Counted from the first letter of the stretch, positions 11,466-23,081 are shown. The stretch: 64,000 nt of DNA from Diphasiastrum complanatum (GCA_029204225.1 CM055113.1:7589852-7653851); one strand, 5' to 3'. The notes: generated by a model from the sequence alone, not told the origin. A program made the numbers and translations.

Positions 11466-12546
11466 TTTTTATTCTTCACATTTTGAACGCCTTCCGGCCT
11501 TCTTCTTATTACCCTTTTTAGTTTTCCGTTTGGCTTTCTTTACTCCCTTAAGAAGATTCATTAGAGGCAATGCAACTAATGCATAGTCTTTAATGAATTT
11601 ATGGAAAAACCCTGTGAAGCCCAAAAAAGATTTTACTTCCCTAATGTTTTTCATGATAAGCCAATCACGTACTTTCTGGACTTTATCGTAATCGATCTCA
11701 AGACCTCGATCAGAAACGATATGTCCTAGATACTTGAGTCTTGCTTGAAAAAACTCACACCTTATCATAAAGTTTTGTGTGCCTTAGATTATCTAAGACT
11801 GTACGCAAATGTGCTTCGTGCTCCTCAAGAGTCTTATTGTAGATCAATATGTCATCTAAAAATACCACGAGAAACTTCCTCATATATGGACGAAGAATAT
11901 CGTTCTTCATTTGCTGGAAGGTTGTCGGGGCATTACTTAGACCAAAGGGTAAAACTAAAAATTCATAATGGCCATACCTAGTACAAAAACCGGTTTTGGA
12001 AGCATCCCCCTCGTGAATTCTAATTTGATGGTACCCTGACCTAAGGTCCAATTTGGTGAAATATTTAGCACCATTCAATCGGTCCATTAAGTTGTCCATC
12101 CGAGGCAAGGGATAGCGGTTCTTAATTGTCATTTTATTAAGCATTTTGTAATCGACACAAAGAAAAATACCACTGTCTTTCTTGCCGGTTAGCAAAACAG
12201 GAGCTCCTCAAGAGGTTTTACTAGGCCAAATATGGCCTTTACGTAACAACTCCTTAAGTTGACTAGCAACTTCATCTTTTTCCTTCGGGCTCATCTTGTA
12301 GGGAAAAAGCGATACAAGAGAGCTGTCGGGAAGGAGATGTATGTGATGGTCTACACCCCGTAAGGGGGGAAGTCCCTTAGGCAACTGCTTAGGGAATATA
12401 TCATTATATTCCTCCCTAAGACTCTTAAAGATTTTGCTCTCAGACAAAGATTCTAAATTATCAACATTGACATTATGAGTACTAAAAGCATCTATGTAAG
12501 ATTCATCTTTCAGATAACATAAATATGAAAAATACTCATAATTCAA
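11466..12546 (-). pseudogene. Gypsy reverse transcriptase
   Basis: Reading leftward from 12,546: the linker ending protease (YNDIFPKQLPKGLPPLRG, the entry to RT), LLRKGHIWPS, then one in-frame TGA near 12,209, then VDYKMLNKMTIKNRYPLPR, FTKLDLRSGYHQIRI, LPFGLSNAPTTFQ and the active site FLDD in VVFLDDILIYN. The thumb follows after a frame change near 11,760 (YLGHIVSDRGLEID, FLGFTGFFHKFI). The motifs A and C aspartates are kept. It is broken by the stop, the frameshift and the insert to its left. Confidence 0.88.
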
Positions 12547-12572
12547 AATACATTGATTCGTTTCATGAGCAG

Positions 12573-12986
12573 TTACAAAGGTAGATCTGGCTCATCACCT
12601 TTAAGACAAACCATTGAGTCATTATGCAAGAAAGAAATACAATGAGATACATAGTCTTTCTTTGAGGACTCATTCCTAGTATAAAACCACTCTTTACCTA
12701 GGATTACATCCACCTTATCTAGATTCATAACATGAAAAGACAAACTATTTACATAGTCTTGAATCTTCAACGACACGTGGGAGACAAAGTGGTCCCAGAC
12801 CTGCTGCTCCCCACCAGCTGCCATCCTAACCACATACTTGTGGTCACTTGGTGCGGTTTCCAGCTGCAGCTTCTGCACCAACTTAGCATTAATAAAATTA
12901 TGTGTAAAACTGTCGTAAAAAAGAATACTCATAGGTTGGCTTCCTACGAACCCACTCATACGAATGAGATTGTGAGGTCCAAACAC
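12573..12986 (-). pseudogene. Gypsy aspartic protease
   Basis: A 137-residue frame with a retropepsin-like fold: FYDSFTHNFINAKLV in the active-site position, where DSGATHxFI is usual, so the GA pair is lost, followed by VILGKEWF, matching the conserved ILGMDWL-type motif. It would cut the polyprotein. The altered active-site loop suggests inactivity. It sits between gag and RT, as expected. Confidence 0.75.
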
Positions 12987-13990
12987 TGCAGTATTTATTA
13001 AAACAACAATTTATACAAACTGTTTCATCTTTAAAAGATACATCAATACAAGAAATAGAAGAATTACCCAGTGCCTTAAAGGAGCAGCCACCCTTCTTCC
13101 GTCTCTTCGGGCAATCTTTGGAAAGGTGCCCTTCTCCATGCAGGAGAAACATAGCCCATCGCTTTTGGCCTTGTCAAAGTCCGCTCTCTCCAACCGAGGG
13201 TGCTTCTTTTTCTTCCCCGAAGGAGAAGCTTCGTCAACCATGCGCTCCTTGCCCTTTTTGAATGAAAGGCCCGCAAAGGATTTGTCTTTAGCTTCGGGCT
13301 TTGGTTTCTCTTTGCGAGTTACCGTGTGCGTATCATCGAAAATCCGAACAAAACCCACGGCATCCTCTAAGGACTGTGGCTAATTACGACGTACCTCCAA
13401 CTAATATTCCTTGGGCAAGCCCAAAATGAAATGCAGCTTAAGGGGTATCCCATCTATGCAGTTAAAAAACCGCGAAGCAGCCTCTTGGAAGTCTTGCAAG
13501 TAGACGTCCAAGGGCTTCGTCCCCATTTGCAACGTGGCAAATCGACGATAATATTCAAAATCATCTAGGACAGACCTTAAAGGCAACCTTAAAAGCTACC
13601 TGGAAATCATCCCATGTGGTTGGGACTGTAGCTCGGTCTTTAAGGTCCTGCCACCAAGAATATGCCTTACCGCATAAAAACATGATGGTCGTAGAAATAC
13701 GTGAGCTATCTAGTAGATCGTGCATGGAAAAATGTGATGTCCATCGGTCTGACCAGGCTAACACCACATATTGGTGTATGTCCTTCTTCTCTCTGGTAAA
13801 AAATTCCGGAGTAAACATCGGGTTTAGGAGAGCTTGTCGAGACTAGAACATAGCCCGAATCTTGGCCTCCATCCGTTCATGCTTTGAGCGCATGTCCACA
13901 ATTTGTTGTTGTAACAAATTTATGGCACACGTCATGTTCTCCATATCTGTCCCGATGGGACTTGGAGCTCTGATCTCGTCCATAGGGGTG
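12987..13990 (-). pseudogene. Gypsy gag with zinc knuckle
   Basis: Three frames, reading leftward: 13,818-13,561 with the capsid motif AYSWWQDLKDRA and TTWDDFQVAF; 13,586-13,401 with FATLQMGTKPLDVYLQDF; and 13,358-13,011 with a basic tail and LCFSCMEKG. The knuckle's second half (GHLSKDCPKRRKKGG) is in the neighbouring frame at about 13,130, so a frameshift splits the CCHC finger. Gag forms the particle core and packages RNA. The start near 13,990 is inferred from a possible Met upstream of the capsid part. Confidence 0.8.
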
Positions 13991-15466
13991 TCCATGGATA
14001 AAGGAGAAACTGGCAAAAAACTAGAGGAAAAAAACGGAGAGCTACGGTGTCAAAACCGCAAAAAGAGAAAAGCTAGTGCACAAGGCCTCAAGAAATAACC
14101 AGCTTGAGAGCAAAACAACTCTACAACAACTTGGGAGAATGAGGGAAAGGAAGTGAACATACCTCCTTTACCCCCTCTCCAAAGCTCCTCTCCACCCCCA
14201 TGCAAAAAGGATAGGTGGGGCCCAAGAAAGGCCTCATTTGTCCCTTTTAAGCCATTCTAGCCATGTGGGGCTACCCAAAGGTGCCACATGGCTCATGGAC
14301 CCCAAAGAATTATTAATTTTAGTTTGCCATTTTTCTCCTCTCCCAATCTTAAGTACTTCCAAATACAAGGCCTTGCATGTTGAGGTCTTGTGGCTCAAAA
14401 GGCTATTGGTGGAGCTTCTTCCTCTCCCTTGGAGATGTGCAGGTTATACATGAGGTGGAGGAGAAAGTACAACCAACAAAGGACAAGATATCAAGATTTT
14501 TTTTAAATTAGCTTCTTGTATGATTTCACAATCTTAGAAGCATAATTTTTAACGCCAGACGCCATGTTTAATTGCGTAGAACAATTTATCATAGCATAGG
14601 AGGAGGTGACATGCTATGAGGGAGGCGCGCGACAGGATATGGGGAGGCGCGCGACTCCCCTCCCCTCCCCTCCCCTCCCCTCCCCTGTCAGACAGTACTC
14701 TCAAGTACTATTGTGGGGGGAGGTATTATATCCCTCCCCTCCCTCGCTCTCACTCATCGGCGCCGCGATGCACGCCGTACTTTTGTGGGGGAAGCTTTGC
14801 CCCCGCCCCCCCCCATCGCTCCTGTTGCGAGGTGCTGGAGTAGGAGCAAAGTCCGGCGGAGGTATTATTCTCCCCCCCCCCCCCCCAAGATGATTACCAG
14901 TTAACAACAAAAGAAACAAGCTGCAGGTACAGATTGTACCTGCAGATCTAAGTATCAATTCATGACAGAGAATTGATTAGTTTCCCCCCCCGGATCCCGA
15001 GGTGCTGCGCGCTATGGAGCGCCAGCTTGGGTTCAAATAATTTTTTTTTTTGAGAAAAAAAAGTTAGTAAAACGGGGGTGCATAGACCAAAAGCAAACTA
15101 AATTACATGAAGGTCTACTTTCAAAGGTGTACCCACCGTACGGACGGTACCAAAACCAAACTGGTACAGAGAGTACAGGGAAACCAATCTGCAAAATTAA
15201 GTGCATAAAAATACAGACCAGAGGCCTCAAAATCTCCCAAACTTAAAGGAGGTTTAAACTTATTCCAAGTATAAAAGAACACCTTAACTCATAAACTCTG
15301 AATAGCTTTTTCTTGAAAAAAAAAAAAACAAGCTTACTTCCACCAAAAAGCCATTTTTCAATGAAGCTTGGACAAAAATTTAAAAAATGAACAGCTACAA
15401 ACCATTAGAGGAAATAGCAACCGCAGATGCACAAAAGAGAACGTGTGCACCTTAAGGAAATCGATA
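13991..15466 (-). other. Gypsy leader with a C-rich insert-like block
   Basis: Non-coding sequence between gag and the primer-binding site. Bases 14,600-15,010 differ sharply in composition: CCCCT repeats (14,656-14,686), then long C runs near 14,800 and 14,869-14,887, and CCCCCCCC at about 14,984. This block may be a separate insertion. Proline- and glycine-rich frames here are translations of the C runs. Confidence 0.5.
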
Positions 15467-15478
15467 GCTCCGATACCA
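15467..15478 (-). other. Gypsy primer-binding site
   Basis: GCTCCGATACCA, the reverse complement of TGGTATCGGAGC, one mismatch from the iMet-type site. Two bases separate it from the LTR edge TGTTACAACTCC at 15,481. It fixes the element's minus orientation. Confidence 0.7.
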
Positions 15479-15480
15479 AC

Positions 15481-15623
15481 TGTTACAACTCCCTAGGATC
15501 ATCGACTACCCACACACCCCATACCAGTGACGACGCACCGTAACCGCCCAAACATTGGGTCACAACTGACCCACCCTCGGTCAAGCCCCCTACGATAACT
15601 AGCATCCCATACCACTAGCCATC
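15481..15623 (-). mobile_element. Gypsy 5' LTR, inner part
   Basis: Starts TGTTACAAC directly after the primer-binding site. It is interrupted at 15,623 by the nested LTR element and resumes at 20,653. The two parts sum to 420 bp, a normal LTR length for a chromovirus. Confidence 0.7.
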
Positions 15624-16841
15624 TGTAGCGCAGGCATCCCAAAGGGAGCCGGGAACCACGACTTAGCTTCCCAGCTTTCAACTCTTGTCATCCAAACCCA
15701 CTTGACATACAAGCAGCCAACTCGCCAACAACGATCAGACTTAACCAACTTGAAGTTCTGAAAACCGACATTGAGATCCAACCTGGCGCCATGCCAGATC
15801 GGGGGTCCCGATGTGGGTGACTTCCCTCCAAGCAAGCCGCCCGACATACATCAAACTTAACCAACTCGAAGCTTCGTTACAAATGAGTAACATCCATTCC
15901 AAGCAAGCGGTCTGACTTACATCAGACTTAACCAACTGAAAGCTTCGTCACGAGGGCTGGAAGCCAACCTGGCGCCACGCCAGACTCGACAGCCATAAAC
16001 AGATAACATCCACCCAAGCAAGCCATCCAACTCAGCCGACAGGTTAGAGCCCGTTCCCCAAGAGCTTAAGCCATTCACGTTCATGCAAGGAACACTCAGA
16101 ACCACAAGCCGCGACAGATATGGAAACAACCAGTTCCTGGACCAAATGGTCCCGACAGCATACCGCTGGCGCCACGGACCGAATGGTCCCGACGGCATAC
16201 CGCTGGCGTCCCGGGATACGACCCTCAACTATGTGCCAAGTTAAAAATTTTGAAAACGGCCTTACAACTGGCGCTTTTACCGAACACTGAAACCCAGAAG
16301 GTAATCAGAATCAGCTTGAGAAAAATCCCACTTTATTGATAAATCTGAGAAGGTTATATTTCATGTGTGTGACCGACCCTAGTCTCCGGGGCGCTAGCAT
16401 GCCAAGGCGAGAGCCATGACAACATTCCAGCAAGGGAGGCTGAGACTTGGTTGGAGCTCGCCCTGAGTTGCAACCCGCACTACCCTATAGTATTGGTGTG
16501 ATTTGGCACCTCCCCTCATACCAAGCACTCTACCCAAGCTGGTAAAGCACGTTTTTCTCTCTCTAGGATTTTCTCTTTCTAGAAAGTCATTTTCTCTCTC
16601 TAGATTTTATTGATCTCCAGGCTTCCTTTAATCATGCCTAGATCATGTGAGGTGATTGCACATTGATCTGAGCTCTCTGGACTCTGCTAGAACCGATCAA
16701 AGATTTTTAGCCATAGGAACTTGGCGCCGGTTGGATTCTGGTCACAGTGGCGCCGGGAGCAACAGGGGCGCTGCTGGCGCCAGGGACATAGTTGGTGCCG
16801 ATGGCGCCGGAAGTAAAGCTTGTAAAGGTAGCTTTACAACA
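15624..16841 (-). repeat. LARD 3' LTR
   Basis: Nearly identical to 19,414-20,652 apart from scattered substitutions and about 27 bp fewer in the GGCGCC-rich segment. It is rich in GGCGCC palindromes near 16,718-16,815. Reading frames here are not conserved as protein. Confidence 0.85.
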
Positions 16842-19413
16842 TCCACCCCACCTTTATAAAATCTGATGTCATCATCAGATGTCAGATTAAAGTAAAGGTG
16901 TCTCCCAACTAAAATAACTATACATTTAAGCTACTTGGCACAGTACTCAATTTACTGGCCACTTTTTATTAACATTGAAGCTGGCACACCGCAAGTCGGA
17001 GGCTCAGCTCTTTGTACTGAAAAATTACATAACTTGAAAATATATCTTTGTCTGGGAAAAGCGTAGATTTGATATCGCTTTCGTAAAACCCGAGAACCTT
17101 ATTAACTGGTGACAGAGGCCTTTCTTTGAAATGTTTGCCCCTGTCGCTTCTGACTTTCGACTTTGGAACTCCTTTGAGCTCCTGATTTGTCCTTGATGCA
17201 CTTTGTGTTGAGCTCCCTGAGCTCCAGATTTGTTCAGTTCCGCACAGGTATCAAGGCTCCCTGAGCCGAAGGATTTATCGTTTGATTGCCCACTTTATGG
17301 TCCACTCCGTGCCTTGTTGCTTCTGCACCTTGATTTCTCTCGTTGTCCCAGCCTGATCTTGATACTTTTCCATCTTGGCTCTTTAAGGTAGGCGAAGATT
17401 GAGTACTCCGCAATGCACCTCTCACTTAGCTTGAAGTAGCTCTTTGAATCAGCCCAAATGTAACCATTGACCTCGTGGAAAGCCAAAGGGTCGCACCAGT
17501 TTGATCCGCATCCGAACTATCTCTTCGCATTTGTTTGAAGCACCATGTCCGTCGCACAAAACTTGACTTTCACAATTCCATCACTGGTTAGTTGCCTCAC
17601 AGTCAAAACAAGAAGTGTACATCGAGCTTGGCTTCAAGTAACTCTCTTTGAATCAGAAACATGCACCCAGAGTTTGCACTATTCCGATCTCAAGGCAAAC
17701 TGTCCCTTAGCGTCCGTTCGAAATACCAAGTCTCTCATGCAAGACTCAACTTTCACAGTTCCTTCATTGATCAGCTGCCTTACGCGTAACACAAGCCAGC
17801 GTACTCATATGTTTCCTCATCATTGCTGGTCCAAAGAAAGCCTATAACAAACTTTCCTTTCCACAACAAAAACTTGTCAACTTATTAGGTCCAAAGTTCG
17901 CCAGTCTCCTCGTGTGAGTATGGCTAGGTCACCTTGAATTTGCCCCCATTTTGATCAACTTTCATTCAAAATTTGCCCCAAGAGAGAGGTGTGTGTGATA
18001 GTTCCCCTCCACTTAATAAATCAACTGATCGGACTTAGAGTAGAGTTCTTCGGACAAAAAGCCTTTCCAACACTTTGCTTTCCATTTGCTAGGATTATGG
18101 CTCGATCCAACTTGTTGTCAATCTCTGAAGAGGATCCTAGTCTTTTCCCCTTTGAGGAAAAACCCAACTGATACTGGATATCACCCATGCTCAGTGAGTT
18201 TCAGTTCCGAAGGTGGCCGTCCCAAAATGAAGACCAACTGCTATAGAAGATCTCCCTTGAAATTGCCCTTTCCAACTTTTGACATCCCGCTTGCGTCTGG
18301 TGGGCGTTGTCGCAAATGAAACTAACCCAAGATACAGGCTAGCCATCCATCCTTTGCAAACATTGAGTCATTTCGTTGTCGTTCACGTGTGAGTACTTGA
18401 ACTGCAAATCCGCCGCATAGATTCTGGATATCGTCCATGCTCAGTGAATTTCAGTTCCGAAGGTGGCCGTCCCAAAATGAAGACCAACTGCTCCATAGAA
18501 GATCTCCCCTAAAATGGCCCTTTCCAACTTTTGACTTCCTGCTTGCGTCTGGTGGGCGTTGTCGCAAATGAAACTAACCCAAGAAACAGGCTAGCCATCC
18601 ATCCTTTGCAAACATTGAGTCGTTTTGTTGTCGTTCACGTGTGAGTACTAGAACTGCAAATCCGCCCCACAGATTCTGTAGTCCTCTTTGTTTGATGGTA
18701 TCAGCCTTCAAAAGAAAAGGTTCCTTCTCGAGCCATCAACTCCTTGTATCCCAAGCAATCATGCAAACCAGGCAAAGCACGAGTACTAAGACTCACCACG
18801 AATACGTACAAGTAAGACACTCAGGCAGGTTTACTAACAAGTAACAAAGACAAGGTCCCCCTTTGAGATGGTCCTGCCAACGGACCTTTGCTTGGCCGCA
18901 CCCATACAAATCGATCACGGAATCAACCCACATAGGACACCCCTCCAACTATCCGTGCTTTCACCATTAAGCAACACATTGCCTCAGTCACGCCCCACCA
19001 CTTTTTGGTCGATAGCCCTTATAGCTAAACGATCGGCAGCTAACCACCCGTGCTTTACACCCGAATTCGAGCAGCATCTCTGTATCAATGATTAACCCGT
19101 ACAGTTCGAATATGTCGCCCCACACCCCACAAGGTACAGACCGTGCTTTCACCTCCCTAGGCAGCACTTTGCCTCATCCGTTCTACGTGCAGACAGCGTC
19201 AGGCCCAAACTGCGAGAACTGACCGTGCTTACACCTCAAGGGCAGCACCTTGACTCATCAAGTCCCCCGTTCTGCCAACCACCCCGACCGTGGACGCACC
19301 CGTGCTTACACTGTGGGCAGCACCTTGCACAACAATTGTCTTGATGAACCCCAAACTGTGGCCATTTCCGTGAGATCCGCATAGCTGACTGGCCAGTCGG
19401 CTCTGATACCACA
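16842..19413 (-). other. LARD internal region, non-coding
   Basis: Contains no domain of gag, protease, RT or integrase in any frame. Short frames of 60-100 residues on both strands look random. It includes a tandem duplication at 18,174-18,673. The primer-binding site is at its right edge, the polypurine-tract complement at its left. Confidence 0.7.
18174..18673. repeat. 250-bp tandem duplication
   Basis: Two copies with a 250-bp period, starting at CTGGATAT (18,174 and 18,424) and sharing CCATGCTCAGTGA, GTGGCCGTCCCAAAATGAAG, GTCTGGTGGGCGTTGTCGC and GTTCACGTGTGAGTACT. By eye they are over 90% identical. Confidence 0.85.
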
Positions 19414-20652
19414 TGTAGCGCAGGCATCCCAAAGGGAGCCGGGAACCACGACTTAGCTTCCCAGCCTTCAACTCTTGCCATCCAAACCCACTTGACATAC
19501 AAGCAGCCAACTCGCCAACAACGATCAGACTTAACCAACTTGAAGTTTTGAAAACCGACATTGAGATCCAACCTGGCGCCATGCCAGATCGGGGGTCCCG
19601 ATGTGGGTGACTTCCCTCCAAGCAAGCCACCTGACATACATCAAACTTAACCAACTCGAAGCTTCGTTACAAACGAGTAACATCCATTCCAAGCAAGCGG
19701 TCTGACTTACATCAGACTTAACCAACTGAAAGCTTCGTCACGAGCGCTGGAAGCCAACCTGGCGCCACGCCAGACTGGACAGCCATAAATAGATAACATC
19801 CACCCAAGCAAGCCATCCAACTCAGCCGACAAGTTAGAGCCCGTTCCCCAAGAGCTTAACCCATTCACGTTCATGCAAGGAACACTCAGAACCACAAGCC
19901 GCGACAAATACGGAAACAACCAGTTCCTGGACCAAATGGTCCTGACAGCATACCGCTGGCGCCACAGACCGAATGGTCTCGACGGCATACCGCTGGCGTC
20001 CTGGGATACGACCCTCAGCTATGTGCCAAGTTAAAAATTTTAAAAGCGGCCTTACAACTGGCGCTTTTACCGAACACTGAAACCTAGAAGGTAATCAGAG
20101 TCAGTTTGAGGAAAATCCCACTTTATTGATAAATCTGAGAAGGTTACATTTCATGTGTGTGACCGACCCTAGTCTCCGGGGCGCTAGCATGCCAAGGCGA
20201 GAGCCATGACAACATTCCAACAAGGGAGGCTGAGACTTGGTTGGAGCTCGCCCTGAGTCGCAACCCGCACTCCCCTATAGTGTGATTCGGCACCCCCCCT
20301 CATACCAAGCACTCTACCCAAGCTGGTAAAGCACATTTTTCTCTCTCTAGGATTCTCTCTTTCTAGAAAGTCATTTTCTCTCTCTAGATTTTATTGATCC
20401 CCAGGCTTCCTTTAATCATGCCTAGATCGTGTGAGGTGATTGCACATCGATCTGAGCTCTCTGGACTCCGCTAGAACCGATCAAAGATTTTCAGCCATAG
20501 GAACTTGGCGCCGGCTGGATTCTGGTCACAGTGGCGCCGGGAACAGCGCCGACGCCGTTGGCGCCGGGAGCAGCAAGGGCGCTGCTGGCGCCGAGGACAT
20601 AGCTGGCGCCGATGGCGCCGAAAGTAAAGCTTGTAAAGGTAGCTTTACAACA
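19414..20652 (-). repeat. LARD 5' LTR
   Basis: Directly follows the primer-binding site. It holds six GGCGCC palindromes between 20,507 and 20,619. As the 5' LTR of a leftward element it would carry the promoter; no convincing TATA box was seen. Confidence 0.85.
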
Positions 20653-20929
20653 CTCTCCCTAGCACACATCTCCTGGCGTAGAGATACCTCCTGGCTAATG
20701 CACGTGCTCTTCATCCACCAACTCTTGGGTAGACTGAGTGAATGGAAAGAGGGAAACCCCACCACTATATAGGCATAGCACAATGGGTCCCATCAAGCAC
20801 GGTCCTACCGGTGACATGTGACCACCTACGATGGTGACGCGTGGCACCTAGACATGTAGATAACTCCAGTCCCGTGTCATGCCCCATGCGAGGCCGTCAC
20901 TGAAGGGCATACCGTTATGGTACATAACA
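20653..20929 (-). mobile_element. Gypsy 5' LTR, outer part with TATA box
   Basis: The remainder of the split LTR, ending TACATAACA at 20,929. The last ~27 bases match the 3' LTR stub at 8507-8533. On the minus strand, CCTATATAG (20,765-20,773) is a TATA box placed in the U3 region, so transcription would have run leftward before the insertion separated it from the body. Confidence 0.7.
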
Positions 20930-21323
20930 ACCAATTATTACAAATAGTCTTGTAATATCCATAACTATTGATATCTTCAAACATTCTTTGATATTCGCCA
21001 TTCTTTTCATAACTTGACTTTGAGTATCATCAACTTTAATATAATTATAATCATTTCTCAACCTCTTATTATGCTTATTGAAATTTAGTATTTTGTCAAT
21101 CGGAGGTTTTAATGCTCGTATGCATTTACATGTTTCTGAGTTCATAAGATTATAATAAAGTATATAATTACAAATGATAACATAATATTGTACTAATATG
21201 GGAATACATCCAAAGATTCATTTACCATATATTTATTATTAATATTTTCATTCAGTTCCTTTTTAGTAGATATGTCATTGATCAATTTATCATGCATAGC
21301 ATTTTGATCCACAAATGTAACCA
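20930..21323. other. AT-rich sequence beyond the gypsy element
   Basis: AT-rich with a 76-residue minus-strand frame (21,145-20,915) that partly overlaps the LTR edge and is not recognised. It may be the continuation of the broken gene to the right. Confidence 0.35.
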
Positions 21324-21827
21324 CTAATTTATCATCGATTGATATTTCAATATTTGTACCATATAATAGTCATTATTCCAATGGCTAAACTCTTGAAAAA
21401 CATTTTCATTCGTATTCTTGGTACAATTCTCATTATCGTATATTGAATTTATTTTATTAAAAGCTTCCATTTCTCCTTCATTTTGGTTTCCCACATTACT
21501 GTCTTCATATAGCTCATTATTAATCAGCTTAAAAAATGAGTGATCCAACTTGGATAATTCTAACAAAACTTGTAACTCATCCATCTATAATGATAAATCC
21601 TTTTGATCTTTCTTTGAATTGGATAAGTTATAATTTTTTTCCTTGGCAACAATGGAATTTATCTCTTGACCTCGAAACCTTTCATCAATGCCACTCATAT
21701 TGAAAGTAATAATTTCTTTTATGAATTCTTCTACTCCAACAAAACTATCTTCAATTTCTTGATCATTCTCTAATAATGGTAATATTTGACTTTCAGGCTG
21801 TAATATCCATATGTCATTTGGTATCAT
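21324..21827 (-). pseudogene. Unrecognised acidic ORF broken by one stop
   Basis: One continuous minus-strand frame of about 167 codons interrupted by a single stop at 21,585-21,587. The product is rich in Glu, Asp and Asn (EGEMEAFNKINSIYDNENC, QEIEDSFVGVEEFIKEII). No family recognised, no signal peptide or membrane segment. AT-rich DNA can produce such frames by chance, but two adjoining long frames in register suggest a decayed gene. Confidence 0.35.
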
Positions 21828-21954
21828 TTTTTTCCTTCAAAAGACATTGTCTTTGCAATGAGTTAGAATCAGCACAATTTGATTCACCTTCTTGTTTTAC
21901 TTCCTCAATATAATATTTGTCAATTGTAGCATCATATATATTTTTGATCTTTTC

Positions 21955-22830
21955 ACACGGTCGAGAAAATACTTTGTATCAAAAATATACAATGGGTCGA
22001 AAAATATACACTGGGTCGGAAAATATACACTGGGTCGGAAAAAACAAACAAGTTCGGAAAATATACAGTGAACCAAGGTCAAAAAATTTCGACCTGACCC
22101 ATGGTCGAAAAAGTACACTATATCGAAAATATACAATGGGTCAAAAAATATACACTGGGTTGGAAAATACAAACAGGGTCGAAAATATAGAGTGAACAAG
22201 GGTCGAAAATTTTAGACTCGATTCGACCCAACCTAGGGTCGAAAAAGTAAGGGTCAAAAAATATACACTAAATCAAAAAATATACACAGCGTCAAAAAGT
22301 ACAATAGGTCGAAAAAATATACTGGATCGAAAAATATACATAGGGTCGGAAAATACAAACAGGGTTAGAAAATATACAGTGAACCAGGGTCAGAAAATTT
22401 AGACCCGATTCGACCCGACCCAAGGTCAAAAAGGTACTCTATATCAAAAATATACACTGAGCCGAAAAATATACACTAGGTCAAAAAAAATCGAGGGAAC
22501 CAGGGTCGAGAAAATTTAAACCCAATTCGATCCGAACCAGGCTCAAAAAAGTGCTATGTATCGAAAATATACAATGGAAAGAAAAATATACACTAGGTCG
22601 AAAAATATACACTGGGTTGAAAAATATAAATAGGGTCAGAAAAAAGCGAGTGAACTAGGGTTGAAAATTTTAGACCCAATTCAACCCGACCCAAGGTCGA
22701 AAAAACACTCTACATCAAAAATATAAAATGGGTCAAAAAATATACATTGGGCCGGAGAATATACATTGGGTCGGAGAATATATACACAGGGTCAGAAAAT
22801 ACAAGTAGGGTCGGAAAAAACCGGGGAATG
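21955..22830. repeat. Minisatellite of ~20-bp units in a higher-order pattern
   Basis: Dozens of variants of GGGTCGAAAAATATACACT. A GC-richer segment, GACCCGATTCGACCCGACCC or close variants, recurs near 22,091, 22,211, 22,402, 22,518 and 22,671, giving blocks of about 115-190 bp. Frames read through it are repeat translations, not genes. Confidence 0.85.
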
Positions 22831-23081
22831 ATTTTTGGCGAGCATTTCTCGACGAGCAGTTTCATAATAAAGGCGAGTATCCTGAGCACCCACTCGCCCT
22901 TCATCCCAATCTTTTGCTCGCCCTTCACCCAAGTATTTTCACTTTTTATCTATTCAAGCATTTTCTATCTATCAATCAATTAGCTTTGACGACATAATGG
23001 GGAACGAGTTTTGGAATATTACCCAAGTGACCTCCTAAAATTGATTTTAGCTAGAATGATTCTTATTTTAAGAGTTAGAAT

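Larger units (their letters stand above)
15624..20652 (-). mobile_element. Nested non-coding LTR element (LARD-like)
   Basis: Two long direct repeats (15,624-16,841 and 19,414-20,652) both start TGTAGCGCAGGC and end in ACAACA. A primer-binding site (GGCTCTGATACCA, 19,399-19,411) lies beside the right copy and a pyrimidine-rich polypurine-tract complement (16,842-16,857) beside the left, so it runs leftward. The 2.57-kb interior encodes no gag or pol. It would need proteins from another element to move. The flanking 5-mers (CCATC left, CTCTC right) are not a clean target duplication. Confidence 0.85.
8507..20929 (-). mobile_element. Ty3/gypsy chromovirus, minus strand, with nested insertions
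   Basis: Reading leftward: 5' LTR (15,481-15,623 plus 20,653-20,929, split by another element), primer-binding site, leader, gag, protease, reverse transcriptase, RNase H, integrase, chromodomain, polypurine tract and a 27-bp stub of the 3' LTR (8507-8533) that shares the ending TTATGGTACATAACA with 20,929. The PR-RT-RH-IN order and the C-terminal chromodomain identify a chromovirus. Stops, frameshifts and two insertions show it is dead. Confidence 0.88.

Noticed and set aside
8467-13990. Integrated plant pararetrovirus
   Set aside because: Integrase, chromodomain and LTR signals identify a Ty3/gypsy element; no movement protein was seen.
14606-14958. Proline- or glycine-rich proteins
   Set aside because: Overlapping frames on both strands across C runs; simple repeats explain them.
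15000-15050. tRNA-like sequence (GCGC...GGTTCAAAT)
   Set aside because: No cloverleaf can be drawn; only the GGTTCAAAT run is similar.
15499-20783. Many 60-140-residue frames in the nested element
   Set aside because: They repeat in both LTRs and overlap in several frames with no domain; GC-rich non-coding DNA.
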